A stretch of DNA of 64,000 bases from assembly GCF_014196835.1 (NCBI RefSeq), contig NZ_JACIEK010000006.1, positions 62,001 to 126,000 of the forward strand, in the 5' to 3' direction. Source of the DNA: Aureimonas pseudogalii. GTDB lineage: Bacteria; Pseudomonadota; Alphaproteobacteria; Rhizobiales; Rhizobiaceae. Below the pieces are notes generated by a model. That model had not been told where the DNA came from. It ran no database searches and saw only the letters and a program-made list of their open reading frames with translations. Below, in pieces: positions 1 through 9,429 of this stretch; within the stretch, counting starts at the first letter, position 1; each line of letters opens with the position of its first letter. A program made the translations under genes and the position numbers.

Positions 1-1126
1 CGCCGATCTCGCCGATCGGATCGCCGCGGTCGATCTCGTGGCACGGCGCACCCAGCCAGATTTCGATGCCTCCGCGATGGACGGCTATGCCGTGCGTGCC
101 GCCGATCTCGGCGCTACGCCTTGCGATCTCGTCGTCGTCGGCGAGTCCGCGGCTGGGGGGGCGTATGGCCGAACCGTCGCTGCCGGCGAGGCGGTGCGCA
201 TCTTCACCGGCGCTCCGGTTCCGCAGGGGGCGGACGCCGTGGTCATTCAGGAAAACACCGAGCGTCCTTCGCCGGAAGCGGTGCGGATTCTCCAACCGGT
301 CGACCCGGGCGGGCACATCCGCCGGGCCGGCAATGACTTCCGAACGGGGGCAATGCTGGTTCCGGCGGGCTCGCGTTTTCGCCCGGCTTCCATCGCCCTT
401 GCCGCCAGCGGCGGCTATCCGACCGTCGAGGTGCTCCGCCGGCCCCGTGTCGCCATCGCGGCCACCGGCGACGAACTCGTCCTTCCCGGCCAACCCGTCG
501 GTCCGTCGCAGATCGTCGCCTCCAACGGCTACGGCATCGCGGCGCTGGCGCGCGCGGCCGGTGCGGAAATCCTCGACTACGGGATCGTGCGCGACGACGA
601 AGCGGCCATCGGCGCCTGCCTCGATCGAGCAGCCGGCGAGGCCGACGTTCTTGTCACCATCGGCGGGGCGTCGGTGGGCGACCACGATCTCATCGGCCCA
701 GTTCTGAAGGCGAAGGGTGCGACGCTCGACTTCTGGAAGATCGCGATGCGGCCGGGCAAGCCGATGATGGCGGGTCGGCTTGGGTTCTTGCGCATTCTCG
801 GGCTGCCGGGCAATCCGGCCTCGAGCCTCGTTTCGAGCGAGCTGTTCGTCGTGCCGCTGGTGGAGCGACTGGCGGGCCGGCCCGACCGCGATCGGTGGGT
901 GCGCGGCCGTCTAGGGGTGGATCTGCCGGCCAACGACCATCGCGCCGAGTTCATGCGCGCCACGCTCGATCAGTCCGAGAGCGACGGCGCCATGATCACG
1001 CCGCTCGGTCGCCAGGACTCGTCGCTGTTGTCGATCTTCGCCGAGGCGACCGCCCTGCTCTACCGGCCCGCCGGCGCCCCGGCGGCGCGTCAGGGAGACG
1101 AATGTCGTTTCATCCCGTTGGGGTGA
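1..1126 (+). CDS. moeA: Molybdopterin molybdotransferase MoeA (5' end outside window)
   Basis: MoeA inserts molybdate into adenylylated molybdopterin, the last step of molybdenum cofactor synthesis in the cytoplasm. The frame is open from base 2, so the start lies upstream; about 374 residues are visible against roughly 400 for the family, so only some tens of N-terminal residues are missing. Visible family marks are SAMDGYAV near the visible N-terminus, the TGDEL segment and GGASVGDHD of the MPT-binding domain, and PGNPASS before the C-terminal domain. A GTG at 38 is internal, because family-like sequence (LVARRTQPDFDASAMDG) runs across it. The gene ends 69 bases before lexA on the same strand. 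Confidence 0.93.
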   Translation, partial: ADLADRIAAVDLVARRTQPDFDASAMDGYAVRAADLGATPCDLVVVGESAAGGAYGRTVAAGEAVRIFTGAPVPQGADAVVIQENTERPSPEAVRILQPVDPGGHIRRAGNDFRTGAMLVPAGSRFRPASIALAASGGYPTVEVLRRPRVAIAATGDELVLPGQPVGPSQIVASNGYGIAALARAAGAEILDYGIVRDDEAAIGACLDRAAGEADVLVTIGGASVGDHDLIGPVLKAKGATLDFWKIAMRPGKPMMAGRLGFLRILGLPGNPASSLVSSELFVVPLVERLAGRPDRDRWVRGRLGVDLPANDHRAEFMRATLDQSESDGAMITPLGRQDSSLLSIFAEATALLYRPAGAPAARQGDECRFIPLG

Positions 1127-1140
1127 GGCGAATCCTTGCA

Positions 1141-1155
1141 GAACACAAACGGAAC
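1141..1155 (+). promoter_or_regulatory. LexA box, GAAC-N7-GAAC
   Basis: GAAC at 1141-1144 and GAAC at 1152-1155 are separated by exactly seven bases, which is the reverse-complement form of the alphaproteobacterial SOS box GTTC-N7-GTTC. It lies 41 bases upstream of the lexA start, as expected for autoregulation. The pattern is seen directly; its function is inferred from the known LexA operator of this bacterial class. Confidence 0.85.
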
Positions 1156-1165
1156 AGATACGTTT

Positions 1166-1180
1166 GTTCAGGTTTTGTTT
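1166..1180 (+). promoter_or_regulatory. Second, imperfect LexA box, GTTC-N7-GTTT
   Basis: GTTC at 1166-1169 is followed after seven bases by GTTT at 1177-1180, one mismatch from the consensus direct repeat. It is in the opposite orientation to the perfect box at 1141-1155 and starts 11 bases after it, between that box and the lexA start. A weak second site could tune autorepression, but chance in this T-rich stretch is possible. Confidence 0.5.
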
Positions 1181-1195
1181 TGTTGGAGTGGCGGG

Positions 1196-1924
1196 ATGTT
1201 GACGCGCAAGCAGCACGAGTTGCTGATTTTCATTCAAGAGCGCCTCCAGACGGTCGGCGTCCCACCTTCGTTCGACGAGATGAAGGATGCGCTCGACCTC
1301 AAGTCGAAGTCGGGCATTCATCGCCTCATCACGGCCCTTGAGGAGCGCGGCTTCATTCGCCGCCTGCCGAACCGGGCGCGGGCGCTGGAAGTGCTGAAGC
1401 TGCCCGAGTCGGTCGCGAAGGCGCCGAAGGGGACGCCGGGCTTCGTGCCGAGCTTCGTCGAAGGAACCGGCGGCGCGGCATCGGCCGCGCGCGGCACGAG
1501 CGGCGACTCGGCCAAGCGCTCCACCGATCGTCCGTCGGAGGCCGTCTCCATCCCGATGATGGGCCGAATCGCCGCGGGCGTTCCCATCGCCGCCATCCAG
1601 CAGATCACGCATTCGATCCCCGTGCCGCCCGACATGATCGGACTCGGCGAGCATTATGCGCTCGAAGTGAAGGGCGATTCGATGATCGAGGCCGGCATTC
1701 TCGACGGTGATACCGTCGTGATCCAACGGGCGGATACGGCGACGGCCGGCGAGATAGTCGTGGCGCTCGTGGACGACGAGGAGGCGACGCTGAAGCGCTT
1801 TCGTCGACGCGGCGAATCGATCGCACTGGAAGCGGCCAATCCCGCCTACGAGACGCGGATTCTTCCGTCGCACCGGGTGAAGGTGCAGGGCCGCCTCATT
1901 GGCCTGCTTCGTCGCTACCATTAG
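1196..1924 (+). CDS. lexA: SOS repressor LexA
   Basis: LexA (242 residues) represses DNA-damage genes and cleaves itself when stimulated by RecA filaments. The N-terminal winged helix starts [10 protein letters not shown] and includes the recognition segment around [10 protein letters not shown] (37-46). The C-terminal S24 domain has the Ala127-Gly128 cleavage site (in GRIAAGVP), the nucleophile Ser162 (GDSMIEAG) and the general base Lys200 (EEATLKRF). The ATG at 1196 is preferred over upstream codons in the same frame, because those would place the operators inside the gene. A Gly/Ala/Ser-rich linker (about 75-115) joins the domains. The 3' end overlaps comEC, on the opposite strand, by 29 bases. 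Confidence 0.97.
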   Translation: MLTRKQHELLIFIQERLQTVGVPPSFDEMKDALDLKSKSGIHRLITALEERGFIRRLPNRARALEVLKLPESVAKAPKGTPGFVPSFVEGTGGAASAARGTSGDSAKRSTDRPSEAVSIPMMGRIAAGVPIAAIQQITHSIPVPPDMIGLGEHYALEVKGDSMIEAGILDGDTVVIQRADTATAGEIVVALVDDEEATLKRFRRRGESIALEAANPAYETRILPSHRVKVQGRLIGLLRRYH

Positions 1925-4310
1925 TGTTTGGGTCCCCCGATGTGGCGGTAGGCATTGGCGGGGCAGCGGCGGCATCGTCGTTCGGCGTCTGCGTTGAAGT
2001 CGGAGAACCGTCGGGCGCGCTCGGCGTACCCGGTGCTTCCCCGGATGCCGGCTTTCTCCAGAACTCGGGCCAGGGCATCGTTCGGTGCACATTCCAGGCG
2101 GGCCGGTCGTTCGGAACCGCGGCGACGATCCGGGGGTGGGTTTGACGCGGCGTTCTTGCGTACACGGCGACGGAACCCGTGCGGCGCAGGCTTCGCAGGG
2201 TCAGGAGTCTGGCGCCCGAGCGGCAACTGTTCGTTCGCATCGCGCGGGCGACGATCACGAGATCGGCGGTGTCGCAGAGATCGCCGAGTTTTTCGTACGC
2301 GTTCGTCCAGGCGACACGCCAGCCGCTGGGACTGACGATGCGGCAGACGTCGTCGAGGCAGGCGAAGCCGGTCGCTGCGAGCGATGAGGGGCTGGCGCTC
2401 GAACCGGGAGCCGAGGCCGGTTCACCGCTTGTCGTGATCGTCGGCGAAACCGTGGAAGTCCATCCGTACGCACGCGCCCATTGATCCCAGACGAAGGCGG
2501 CGGGTTTGGGCTTCAAGGCGGCCGCCTTTCCGTCCGGCAGCACGACCGCGGCTTCGGTGCCGCTTTCGAAGACGAGGATCTCCGGCGGCGGTCCCGGCGA
2601 CAGGAAAGCCAACCCAAGCGCGGCGATGGGAACGGCGGCCCAGCGTAGGAGGCTGGCCGAGAACGACAACACGAGGATCGCGATCGTCAGCAGGACTAGG
2701 GCGACACCGCTCATGCGACCGACCGCCTGATCCGGCAACAGCGTCGCGAAGTCGCGCGCGAAGCGGAAGACGAGATCGAGGCCCCAGCCCATCGGCTGCA
2801 GGAACAACGCTTCCAGACCCAGCGGCATGGCCAAGGCCGATGCAAGAGCCAGCGGCATCACCCAGAAGCTGAGGATCGGTGTCGCAAGCACGTTGGCGAT
2901 CAGGCCGAAAGGTGCCACGCGCTTGAAATGATAGATGCCGTAGGGCGCGGTCGCGGCACCCGCGATCAGCGACGACAGCGTCACGCCCGCGAGAACGACG
3001 AGGATGGTCCGCCAGCGTGCGCGCGAAGCCGGACCGATCGTGCGTTCGCGTCGATGGCGCCAGGAGGAGTAGGCGCCGTAGGCTCCGACCAGCGCCACGG
3101 TGGCGGCGAACGACATCTGGAACGTGGCGGTGAGCACCACGTGCGGCGCCAGCAGCATCACGATGAGCGCGGCGACGCCGACATTGCGCAGCGTCAGCGC
3201 CGGACGGTCGCAGAGAATGGCCCCCAGCATGATGGCGATCATAACGAACGACCGTTCGGTCGCGGGATTGTCGCCGGCGAGGACGAAATAGAAGAACGAG
3301 ACGGCGAGCGCAGCGACCGCCGCGAACTTGCGCACGGGAAAGCGCAGCGCGACCGCGGGAAACCCGGCCAGCGCGGCGCGCACCACGAACATCGTGAAGC
3401 CGGCGACGAGCGCCATGTGGAAACCGCTGATCGACAGGATGTGCGCGAGGCTCGTGGCGCGAAGGGCGTCTTCGATGTCGTCGGGGATGCCGGCGCGCTC
3501 TCCCGTGATGAGCGCCGACGCCACGGCGCCGGTTGCGCCCGGCAGCACGGAGCGGATCTTCTCGTCCATGGACATGCGCAGCCGTGCCACCCCGTCGGCG
3601 AAGGTCGGGGGACGCACTTCCGATCGTGCCTCGGGTGCACCGAGCGAGAAGCCGTAGGCGCCGAGGCCGTCGAAATAGGGGGCGAAAGCGAAGTCGTAGG
3701 CGCCGGGATACGCCGGCCCTGCGGGCGGACGGAGGCGGACGAGGCCGACGTAGCGCCCGCCGATGGGAAGCGGCGCATGCCGGCTGGAAACGAGGATGCG
3801 CACGCGCTCCGGGGGGCGCGACAGCACCGGCCGATCGGTGGACGCCACGTCGATCGTGTATCGGAACCGACCGCGTTCGTCCGCCTCCCGGCGCGTCACG
3901 GTTCCGTCGATCCGCACGGTCGCGTCGCCCGAGAGGATGGTCGTATCCGTTCGCGCGAGCTCCAGCGCCGCAGCGCCGAAACCCACCGCCGCCCAGGCAC
4001 CGATCAGCAGCAGCAATCGGGCACCCGCACGACCCGGTATGAGAAGGCGACACCCGAACAGAACGGCAGCGAGACCCGCGGGCGTCCAGACCGAAGGTGT
4101 CCATCGATCGGCGTGGAAGAGCAGAATGCCAGCCAGCACGGCGATCGGCAGCCAGGCGAATTGCGAGCGGGCAGCCCGTTCGCGCTCGATCTGCCGGTAC
4201 CAAAAGATTGGGAGCGAACGGCGCCAGCCAGGAATGTCCTGTCGGGTCGAACCCCGTAGAGTACGGCGTGTCCAAGGCGTTCGGCCAATGGAGGGTTGTG
4301 TCGCGCTCAC
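1896..4310 (-). CDS. ComEC/Rec2-family DNA-uptake channel protein
   Basis: Polytopic inner-membrane protein (804 residues) of the ComEC family, which moves single-stranded DNA into the cytoplasm during transformation. A hydrophobic N-terminal part with a DUF4131-like soluble insert (about 60-230) is followed by the Competence domain with many membrane helices (about 260-550), including the family-like stretch [17 protein letters not shown]. The C-terminal part has the remnant [14 protein letters not shown] but no HxHxDH metallo-beta-lactamase motif, and ends in about 60 residues rich in Pro, Thr, Asp and Ala. Whether the strain is naturally competent cannot be told. The gene is divergent from gltX and its 3' end overlaps lexA by 29 bases. 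Confidence 0.88.
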   Translation of the reverse strand: MSATQPSIGRTPWTRRTLRGSTRQDIPGWRRSLPIFWYRQIERERAARSQFAWLPIAVLAGILLFHADRWTPSVWTPAGLAAVLFGCRLLIPGRAGARLLLLIGAWAAVGFGAAALELARTDTTILSGDATVRIDGTVTRREADERGRFRYTIDVASTDRPVLSRPPERVRILVSSRHAPLPIGGRYVGLVRLRPPAGPAYPGAYDFAFAPYFDGLGAYGFSLGAPEARSEVRPPTFADGVARLRMSMDEKIRSVLPGATGAVASALITGERAGIPDDIEDALRATSLAHILSISGFHMALVAGFTMFVVRAALAGFPAVALRFPVRKFAAVAALAVSFFYFVLAGDNPATERSFVMIAIMLGAILCDRPALTLRNVGVAALIVMLLAPHVVLTATFQMSFAATVALVGAYGAYSSWRHRRERTIGPASRARWRTILVVLAGVTLSSLIAGAATAPYGIYHFKRVAPFGLIANVLATPILSFWVMPLALASALAMPLGLEALFLQPMGWGLDLVFRFARDFATLLPDQAVGRMSGVALVLLTIAILVLSFSASLLRWAAVPIAALGLAFLSPGPPPEILVFESGTEAAVVLPDGKAAALKPKPAAFVWDQWARAYGWTSTVSPTITTSGEPASAPGSSASPSSLAATGFACLDDVCRIVSPSGWRVAWTNAYEKLGDLCDTADLVIVARAMRTNSCRSGARLLTLRSLRRTGSVAVYARTPRQTHPRIVAAVPNDRPAWNVHRTMPWPEFWRKPASGEAPGTPSAPDGSPTSTQTPNDDAAAAPPMPTATSGDPNTNGSDEAGQ

Positions 4311-4463
4311 GAGTTCCGGGCCGCCTTGTGTCGTCTCCTTCCTATGCTACACCACCCCACACCGAACGCAGGATCCCGCGGCGCCTTTCCCCTGCCGATC
4401 TTCGAAAAGATCGCCGGAAGCGTATGCCTGGGATGGATCTCCACCCGTCTTTCGAGGAACCCG

Positions 4464-5885
4464 ATGAGCCAACGCGTCGTCACCCGATTCGCCCCCTCGC
4501 CCACCGGTTTCCTCCATATCGGCGGCGCCCGCACCGCGCTCTTCAACTGGCTCTACGCCCGCCACACGGGTGGCCGGATGCTGCTGCGGATCGAGGACAC
4601 CGACCGGGAGCGGTCCACCGAGGCCGCGGTTTCGGCGATCATCGAGGGGCTCGACTGGCTCGGCTTGAAGGCCGACGAGCCCCCGGTCTCGCAGTTCGAG
4701 CGGGCGGCGCGCCATCGTGAAGTCGCCGAGGAGCTGGTCGCGGCGGGGAAGGCCTATCATTGTTACGCCTCGCAGGCCGAGCTCGAGGAGATGCGCGAGA
4801 CCGCACGCGCCGAGAAGCGCCCGCCACGTTACGACGGGCGCTGGCGCGATCGAAATCCCGCCGAGGCCCCCGCCGGTGTGAAGCCGGTGGTTCGCCTGAA
4901 GGCCCCGCTCGACGGCACGACGCTGGTCGCCGACAAGGTTCAGGGCGACGTCCGCTTTCCCAACAAGGATCTCGACGATTTCGTGCTGCTGCGCTCCGAC
5001 GGAACGCCGACCTACATGCACGCCGTCGTCGTCGACGACCACGACATGGGCGTCACGCACATCATCCGCGGCGACGACCATCTGACCAATGCCGGACGCC
5101 AGACCCTGATCTATCAGGCCATGGGTTGGGACGTGCCGATCATGGCGCACATTCCGCTCATTCACGGGGCGGACGGCGCCAAGCTCTCGAAGCGTCATGG
5201 CGCGCTGGGCGTGGAGGCCTATCGCGAGATGGGCTACCTGCCGGATGCCTTACTGAACTACCTCGCCCGCCTCGGCTGGAGCCACGGCGACGACGAGGTC
5301 ATGTCGATCGCCGACATGGTGGCCTGGTTCGACATCGTCGACGTCAACAAGGGCGCGGCGCGGTTTGACTTCGCCAAGCTGGACGCCGTCAACGGGCAGT
5401 GGCTGCGCGCCGCCGATGACACGCTGCTGGTGGATACGCTGATGCGCGACCGCGACGTGCTGCCGAACGGTGCGATCCTGAAGGCGCGGGACGAGACGAC
5501 GACACGGCGTCTTCTCGCCGCGGCGATGCCGGGCTTGAAGGAGCGGGCCAAGACTCTGGTCGAGCTGACGGAGAGCGCCGCCTATCTCTTCGCCGACCGC
5601 CCTCTCCCACTCGAACCGAAGGCTGTCGAAATCCTCGACGCCGGCGGCCGCGCGATCATCGCGGGTGTGCTGCCGGCGCTGGAGGCGGTCAGCGAATGGA
5701 CCGTCGCAGCGATCGAGGCGGCGGTGCGCGACTATGCCGAGGCGAATGCTCTCAAACTCGGCAAGGCGGCGCAGCCGCTGCGCGCCGCGATGACCGGCAA
5801 GACGACGTCGCCAGGCGTGTTCGACGTGCTCGCGGTCGTCGGCCGGGACGAGACGCTGGCGCGGCTCCGCGACCAGCTCCCTTGA
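4464..5885 (+). CDS. gltX: Glutamate--tRNA ligase
   Basis: Class I aminoacyl-tRNA synthetase (473 residues) that charges tRNA-Glu; when GatCAB is present, as it is at 56.6-60.5 kb, this enzyme type often also supplies Glu-tRNA-Gln for amidation. The HIGH motif is HIGG at 18-21 within [19 protein letters not shown], and the KMSKS-type loop is KLSKR at 240-244. The ATG at 4464 follows a GAGGA ribosome site and begins the family-typical [15 protein letters not shown]; an in-frame ATG at 4296 would add 56 residues without family character. Divergent from comEC with about 150 bases between. Confidence 0.96.
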   Translation: MSQRVVTRFAPSPTGFLHIGGARTALFNWLYARHTGGRMLLRIEDTDRERSTEAAVSAIIEGLDWLGLKADEPPVSQFERAARHREVAEELVAAGKAYHCYASQAELEEMRETARAEKRPPRYDGRWRDRNPAEAPAGVKPVVRLKAPLDGTTLVADKVQGDVRFPNKDLDDFVLLRSDGTPTYMHAVVVDDHDMGVTHIIRGDDHLTNAGRQTLIYQAMGWDVPIMAHIPLIHGADGAKLSKRHGALGVEAYREMGYLPDALLNYLARLGWSHGDDEVMSIADMVAWFDIVDVNKGAARFDFAKLDAVNGQWLRAADDTLLVDTLMRDRDVLPNGAILKARDETTTRRLLAAAMPGLKERAKTLVELTESAAYLFADRPLPLEPKAVEILDAGGRAIIAGVLPALEAVSEWTVAAIEAAVRDYAEANALKLGKAAQPLRAAMTGKTTSPGVFDVLAVVGRDETLARLRDQLP

Positions 5886-5906
5886 CCTTCACCACGAGAG
5901 CGAGAT

Positions 5907-5917
5907 TTGCACTGCAA
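5907..5917. promoter_or_regulatory. Palindrome TTGCACTGCAA upstream of citrate synthase
   Basis: A perfect 11-base inverted repeat (TTGCA-C-TGCAA) about 117 bases upstream of the gltA start and 20 bases upstream of a possible -35 (TTGTTC at 5937-5942). The same ten bases TTGCACTGCA occur inside the phasin promoter at 29315-29324. Its TGC-N3-GCA core resembles the published sites of PhaR, the polyhydroxyalkanoate regulator. Binding here is inference. Confidence 0.4.
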
Positions 5918-6033
5918 CATCGACGGTGTCCAAATCTTGTTCCGTCTCCGCCTTTCCGATAGGCATTCGATCGAAGCTGGCCTCGGGTGCCAAGATACCC
6001 TCGGTCTTTCAGCTTTCGTAGAAGGGGTAACGC

Positions 6034-7323
6034 ATGAATCAGTCGGCGAAACTGGCCCTCGGCGATAAGAGCGCGGAGCTCGAGCTCCGACATGGCACCA
6101 TCGGGCCGGATGTCGTCGACATCGCGTCCCTCTACAAGAACACCGGCCTCTTCACCTACGATCCGGGGTTCACCTCGACCGCGTCCTGCGAGTCGAAGAT
6201 CACCTATATCGACGGCGACGAGGGTGTCTTGCTGCATCGCGGCTACCCGATCGACCAGTTGGCCGAGCGCGGCGACTTCCTCGAGACCTGCTACCTGCTG
6301 CTCTACGGCGAACTGCCGACCGCGCACGAGCTGACCGACTTCGTCTACCATGTGACCCGGCACACGATGGTGCACGAGCAGATGTCGCGCTTCTACACCG
6401 GCTTCCGGCGGGACGCGCATCCAATGGCCGTCATGGTCGGCTCGGTCGGCGCTCTCTCCGCGTTCTACCACGACTCGACCGACATCTCCGATCCGCACCA
6501 GCGCATGGTTGCCTCGATCCGCATGATCGCAAAGACGCCGACGCTCGCGGCGATGGCGTACAAGTATCACATCGGCCAGCCCTTCGTTTATCCGCGCAAC
6601 GACCTCTCCTACGCGGAAAACTTCCTCCACATGTGCTTCGCGGTTCCCTGCGAGCCTTATGTGATCAACCCCGTGCTCGCCAAGGCGATGGACCGGATCT
6701 TCATCCTCCACGCCGATCACGAGCAGAACGCCTCGACCTCGACGGTTCGCCTCGCCGGCTCGTCGGGCGCCAATCCCTTCGCCTGCATCGCCGCAGGCAT
6801 CGCCTGCCTGTGGGGGCCTGCGCATGGTGGCGCCAATGAGGCGGCGCTGAACATGCTGACGGAGATCGGCACGAAGGACCGCATCCCCGAATTCATCGCC
6901 CGCGCCAAGGACAAGAACGATCCGTTCCGCCTCATGGGCTTCGGTCACCGGGTCTACAAGAACTACGACCCGCGCGCCAAGATCATGCAGCAGACCTGCC
7001 ATGAGGTGCTCGACGAACTCGGCCTTAAGGACGATCCGCTGCTCGAAGTCGCGATGGAGCTCGAGCACATCGCGCTGAACGATCCCTACTTCATCGAGAA
7101 GAAGCTTTATCCGAACGTCGACTTCTACTCGGGCATCACGCTGAAGGCGCTCGGCTTCCCCACGACGATGTTCACGGTACTCTTCGCCGTGGCTCGCACG
7201 GTCGGCTGGATCGCGCAGTGGAAGGAGATGATCGAGGACCCGCATCAGCGCATCGGGCGTCCGCGCCAACTTTACACGGGCGCGCCCCAGCGTGACTATG
7301 TCGGGGTCGCCGAGCGCGGCTGA
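6034..7323 (+). CDS. gltA: Citrate synthase (type II)
   Basis: Condenses acetyl-CoA and oxaloacetate to citrate, the entry step of the TCA cycle. The 429-residue length and N-terminal beta region ([22 protein letters not shown]) fit the hexameric, NADH-sensitive type. Catalytic segments are present: [10 protein letters not shown] (first His), [14 protein letters not shown] (second His) and VDFYSGI (Asp). The start follows an AGAAGGGG ribosome site. It stands alone between gltX and the convergent lpxB and ends in a bidirectional terminator. Confidence 0.97.
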   Translation: MNQSAKLALGDKSAELELRHGTIGPDVVDIASLYKNTGLFTYDPGFTSTASCESKITYIDGDEGVLLHRGYPIDQLAERGDFLETCYLLLYGELPTAHELTDFVYHVTRHTMVHEQMSRFYTGFRRDAHPMAVMVGSVGALSAFYHDSTDISDPHQRMVASIRMIAKTPTLAAMAYKYHIGQPFVYPRNDLSYAENFLHMCFAVPCEPYVINPVLAKAMDRIFILHADHEQNASTSTVRLAGSSGANPFACIAAGIACLWGPAHGGANEAALNMLTEIGTKDRIPEFIARAKDKNDPFRLMGFGHRVYKNYDPRAKIMQQTCHEVLDELGLKDDPLLEVAMELEHIALNDPYFIEKKLYPNVDFYSGITLKALGFPTTMFTVLFAVARTVGWIAQWKEMIEDPHQRIGRPRQLYTGAPQRDYVGVAERG

Positions 7324-7346
7324 GAGATTCCCTAAAAAAGGAAGAT

Positions 7347-7372
7347 GAAACGGGCGCTTCAGCGCCCGTTTC
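7347..7372. terminator. Bidirectional terminator between gltA and lpxB
   Basis: Perfect 11-base stem (GAAACGGGCGC / GCGCCCGTTTC) with a TTCA loop. On the plus strand it is followed after 12 bases by a run of eight T; on the minus strand a run of six T follows after six bases. It lies 23 bases past the gltA stop, and the lpxB stop codon (7371-7373) overlaps its edge. Confidence 0.85.
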
Positions 7373-8549
7373 ACGTTTGGGCCATTTTTTTTCCAGCTCG
7401 ATGAAGTGTGATCTCTTGCAGCAGGAGGTCCGCAGCCGCTTCGCCCGGTGAGACGTCGACCGTCATCGCCTCGCGGATGGCCGCGAAACCCGCCATTTGC
7501 GCCGCCCGCTCCGGCGTCGGCGTCATCAGCCGGGTCAGGCGCCGCGCCAGCGCCTCCGGACGGATGAACTCGTGGAAATGCTCGGGCACGAGCGGATGCC
7601 CAGCGATGAAATTGGGAAGCGCCGCCGTCCAAGCCGTGATGAGGTGGCGCAGCCGATAGGTCAGCGGATCCACGCGGTAGCAGAGCGCCATCGGCACGCC
7701 CGCCAGCGCCAGCTCCAGCGCCACGGTGCCCGAGGCCGCGAGCGCGGCGTCGGCACGCGCGAACGCCTGCCACTTGGCATCTTCGCCCTCGACGATTTCC
7801 GGCTGGAACGGCCAACTCGCGAGCTTCTCCTCGATGAGCGGCCGAACGCGTGCGATGGCGGGCAGCAAGCCGACGACGGCCGGATTGACGCGCTTGATTT
7901 CGGCGAAGGTCTTGCCGAAATCCTCCATCAACCGCAAGATCTCGCCACGCCGGGAGCCGGGCAGAAGGAGGAGTGTCGGCGGGTTTGCGGGCGGACGCAT
8001 CCCGGCCGCGCGGTCTCGCTCGAGAAGGGCGGACAAGCCGGGATGGCGCATGATGGGATGACCGATATAGTCGGCGGGCGGCCCCCCATGCGCGGCCAAC
8101 ACGTCCGGCTCGAACGGAAACAGGCTGAGACTCCGATCGACGGCGGCGGCGAGCGCGCGGGCGCGATGCGGACGGTAGGCCCAGATCGCGGGCGGCACGA
8201 CGTTGACGATGACGATCGATGGATCGACCTGCCGGATGCGGCGGGCGACGCGGTTGGTGAAGGTGAAGCTGTCGATCGTGACGACGGCGTCGGGCCGCTC
8301 CGCCAGGATGAAGTCCGCGGTCTGGCGCAGGCGACGCAGCAGCTTGGGCAACCGCGCCACGATCGCGCCGACGCCGATGATGGAGAGTTCCTCGATGTCG
8401 AACAGGCTCTCGAGCCCCTCGCCCTGCATCTCGCGACCGCCGAGACCGACGATCTCGACGGGCTCCGAGCAGCGCGCGCGTAGGCCGCGGACGAGATCCG
8501 CGCCGATCCTGTCCGCAGATTCCTCGCCGAGAACGAAGGCGATCTTCAT
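7371..8549 (-). CDS. lpxB: Lipid-A-disaccharide synthase
   Basis: GT19 glycosyltransferase (392 residues) that joins UDP-2,3-diacylglucosamine and lipid X to give the lipid A disaccharide at the inner face of the cytoplasmic membrane. Family marks are the N-terminal GEESADRIGADLVRGL, the core VVPPAIWAYRPHRARALA, LLPGSRRGEI and the C-terminal SGTVALELALAGVPM. The ATG at 8549 overlaps the lpxI stop in an ATGA arrangement, so translation is probably coupled. It is the last gene of the lpxD-fabZ-lpxA-lpxI-lpxB run and ends at the shared terminator with gltA. Confidence 0.96.
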   Translation of the reverse strand: MKIAFVLGEESADRIGADLVRGLRARCSEPVEIVGLGGREMQGEGLESLFDIEELSIIGVGAIVARLPKLLRRLRQTADFILAERPDAVVTIDSFTFTNRVARRIRQVDPSIVIVNVVPPAIWAYRPHRARALAAAVDRSLSLFPFEPDVLAAHGGPPADYIGHPIMRHPGLSALLERDRAAGMRPPANPPTLLLLPGSRRGEILRLMEDFGKTFAEIKRVNPAVVGLLPAIARVRPLIEEKLASWPFQPEIVEGEDAKWQAFARADAALAASGTVALELALAGVPMALCYRVDPLTYRLRHLITAWTAALPNFIAGHPLVPEHFHEFIRPEALARRLTRLMTPTPERAAQMAGFAAIREAMTVDVSPGEAAADLLLQEITLHRAGKKMAQT

Positions 8550-9421
8550 CGTGCGTCTCCCATCGTTGGATCGGAAACGCCGACGAGAAAGAGGCCGGCT
8601 GCGTCCAACGCCTCGATCACGCCCTCGGACTCGATGATCAGAGACCGCTCTGCCGTGAGAGCAATGCCCGAAAGCCCCGCGGCCTCGGCTTGACGCACCG
8701 TTTCGACGCCGATGCTTGGAAGGTCGAACCGCTCGTCCTGCTGCGGCTTGAAGGCCTTGAAGAGAACGGTCGGTTCGCCCCGCCCGATGCGGCCGCGTCC
8801 GCGCAGGTCCGCCACCCGTTGCAGCATCTCGCCGGTGCCCTCGATACCCTCGACCGCGATGACGCGGTCGCAGGATGCGACGGCGGCCTGACCGATATCG
8901 AGCCGTCCGAGCTGCTGTGCCGCTTGCGCCGCACGCTGGACGGCGGCGGCCGCCGGCCCCGTCGGCTCGCGACGAGTCAGCACGCCGTCCGGCGTCAACA
9001 GGTTGGGAACGAGCGATTGAACCGAAAGGACGCGGAAGCCGCGCACCTCGAAGGACCCGGAGACCGCTCGCAGAAGGCTGTCGTCGCCGCCGCGAACCAT
9101 GCGCAGGATCTCCGGCAGCATGCCCAACGTCCGCAGGCTGGGAACGAAGGAGCGATAATCCGGGCGAACCGAGATCGTGCCGCAGAACACCACCGTCGCG
9201 ATCCCATGCGTGCGCAGCAGCGTGAACACGTCGCCCGTCTGCGCCCAGGATAGCGACCGGTGGTCCCATGCCGACCAGTCATAGAGTCGACCGTCCGCGA
9301 TGGGGACGATGAACGGAGCCCAACCGCTCTGCCGCGCCTCGGCTGCCACGATCCGCGGCAGAGCGCCGCCTCCTGCGACGATGCCGAGTCGCTCGCCTGG
9401 CTCGGCGGGCGCGAGGGCCAT
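8546..9421 (-). CDS. lpxI: UDP-2,3-diacylglucosamine pyrophosphatase LpxI (DUF1009)
   Basis: Hydrolyses UDP-2,3-diacylglucosamine to lipid X, supplying one substrate of LpxB; it is the alphaproteobacterial substitute for LpxH. The 291-residue protein begins with ERLGIVAGGGALPRIVAA and has the LpxI core segments FCGTISVRPDYRSF, GGDDSLLRAVSGSFE, AVEGIEGTGEML and GVETVRQAEAAGLSGIAL. The ATG at 9421 lies 8 bases after the lpxA stop; the open frame further upstream only overlaps lpxA and lacks family sequence. The stop overlaps lpxB by four bases. Confidence 0.94.
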   Translation of the reverse strand: MALAPAEPGERLGIVAGGGALPRIVAAEARQSGWAPFIVPIADGRLYDWSAWDHRSLSWAQTGDVFTLLRTHGIATVVFCGTISVRPDYRSFVPSLRTLGMLPEILRMVRGGDDSLLRAVSGSFEVRGFRVLSVQSLVPNLLTPDGVLTRREPTGPAAAAVQRAAQAAQQLGRLDIGQAAVASCDRVIAVEGIEGTGEMLQRVADLRGRGRIGRGEPTVLFKAFKPQQDERFDLPSIGVETVRQAEAAGLSGIALTAERSLIIESEGVIEALDAAGLFLVGVSDPTMGDAR

Positions 9422-9429
9422 CGGCTGGG

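Noticed and set aside
911-2092. A 393-codon minus-strand frame across moeA and lexA
   Set aside because: It is opposite two well-supported genes and has shadow composition.
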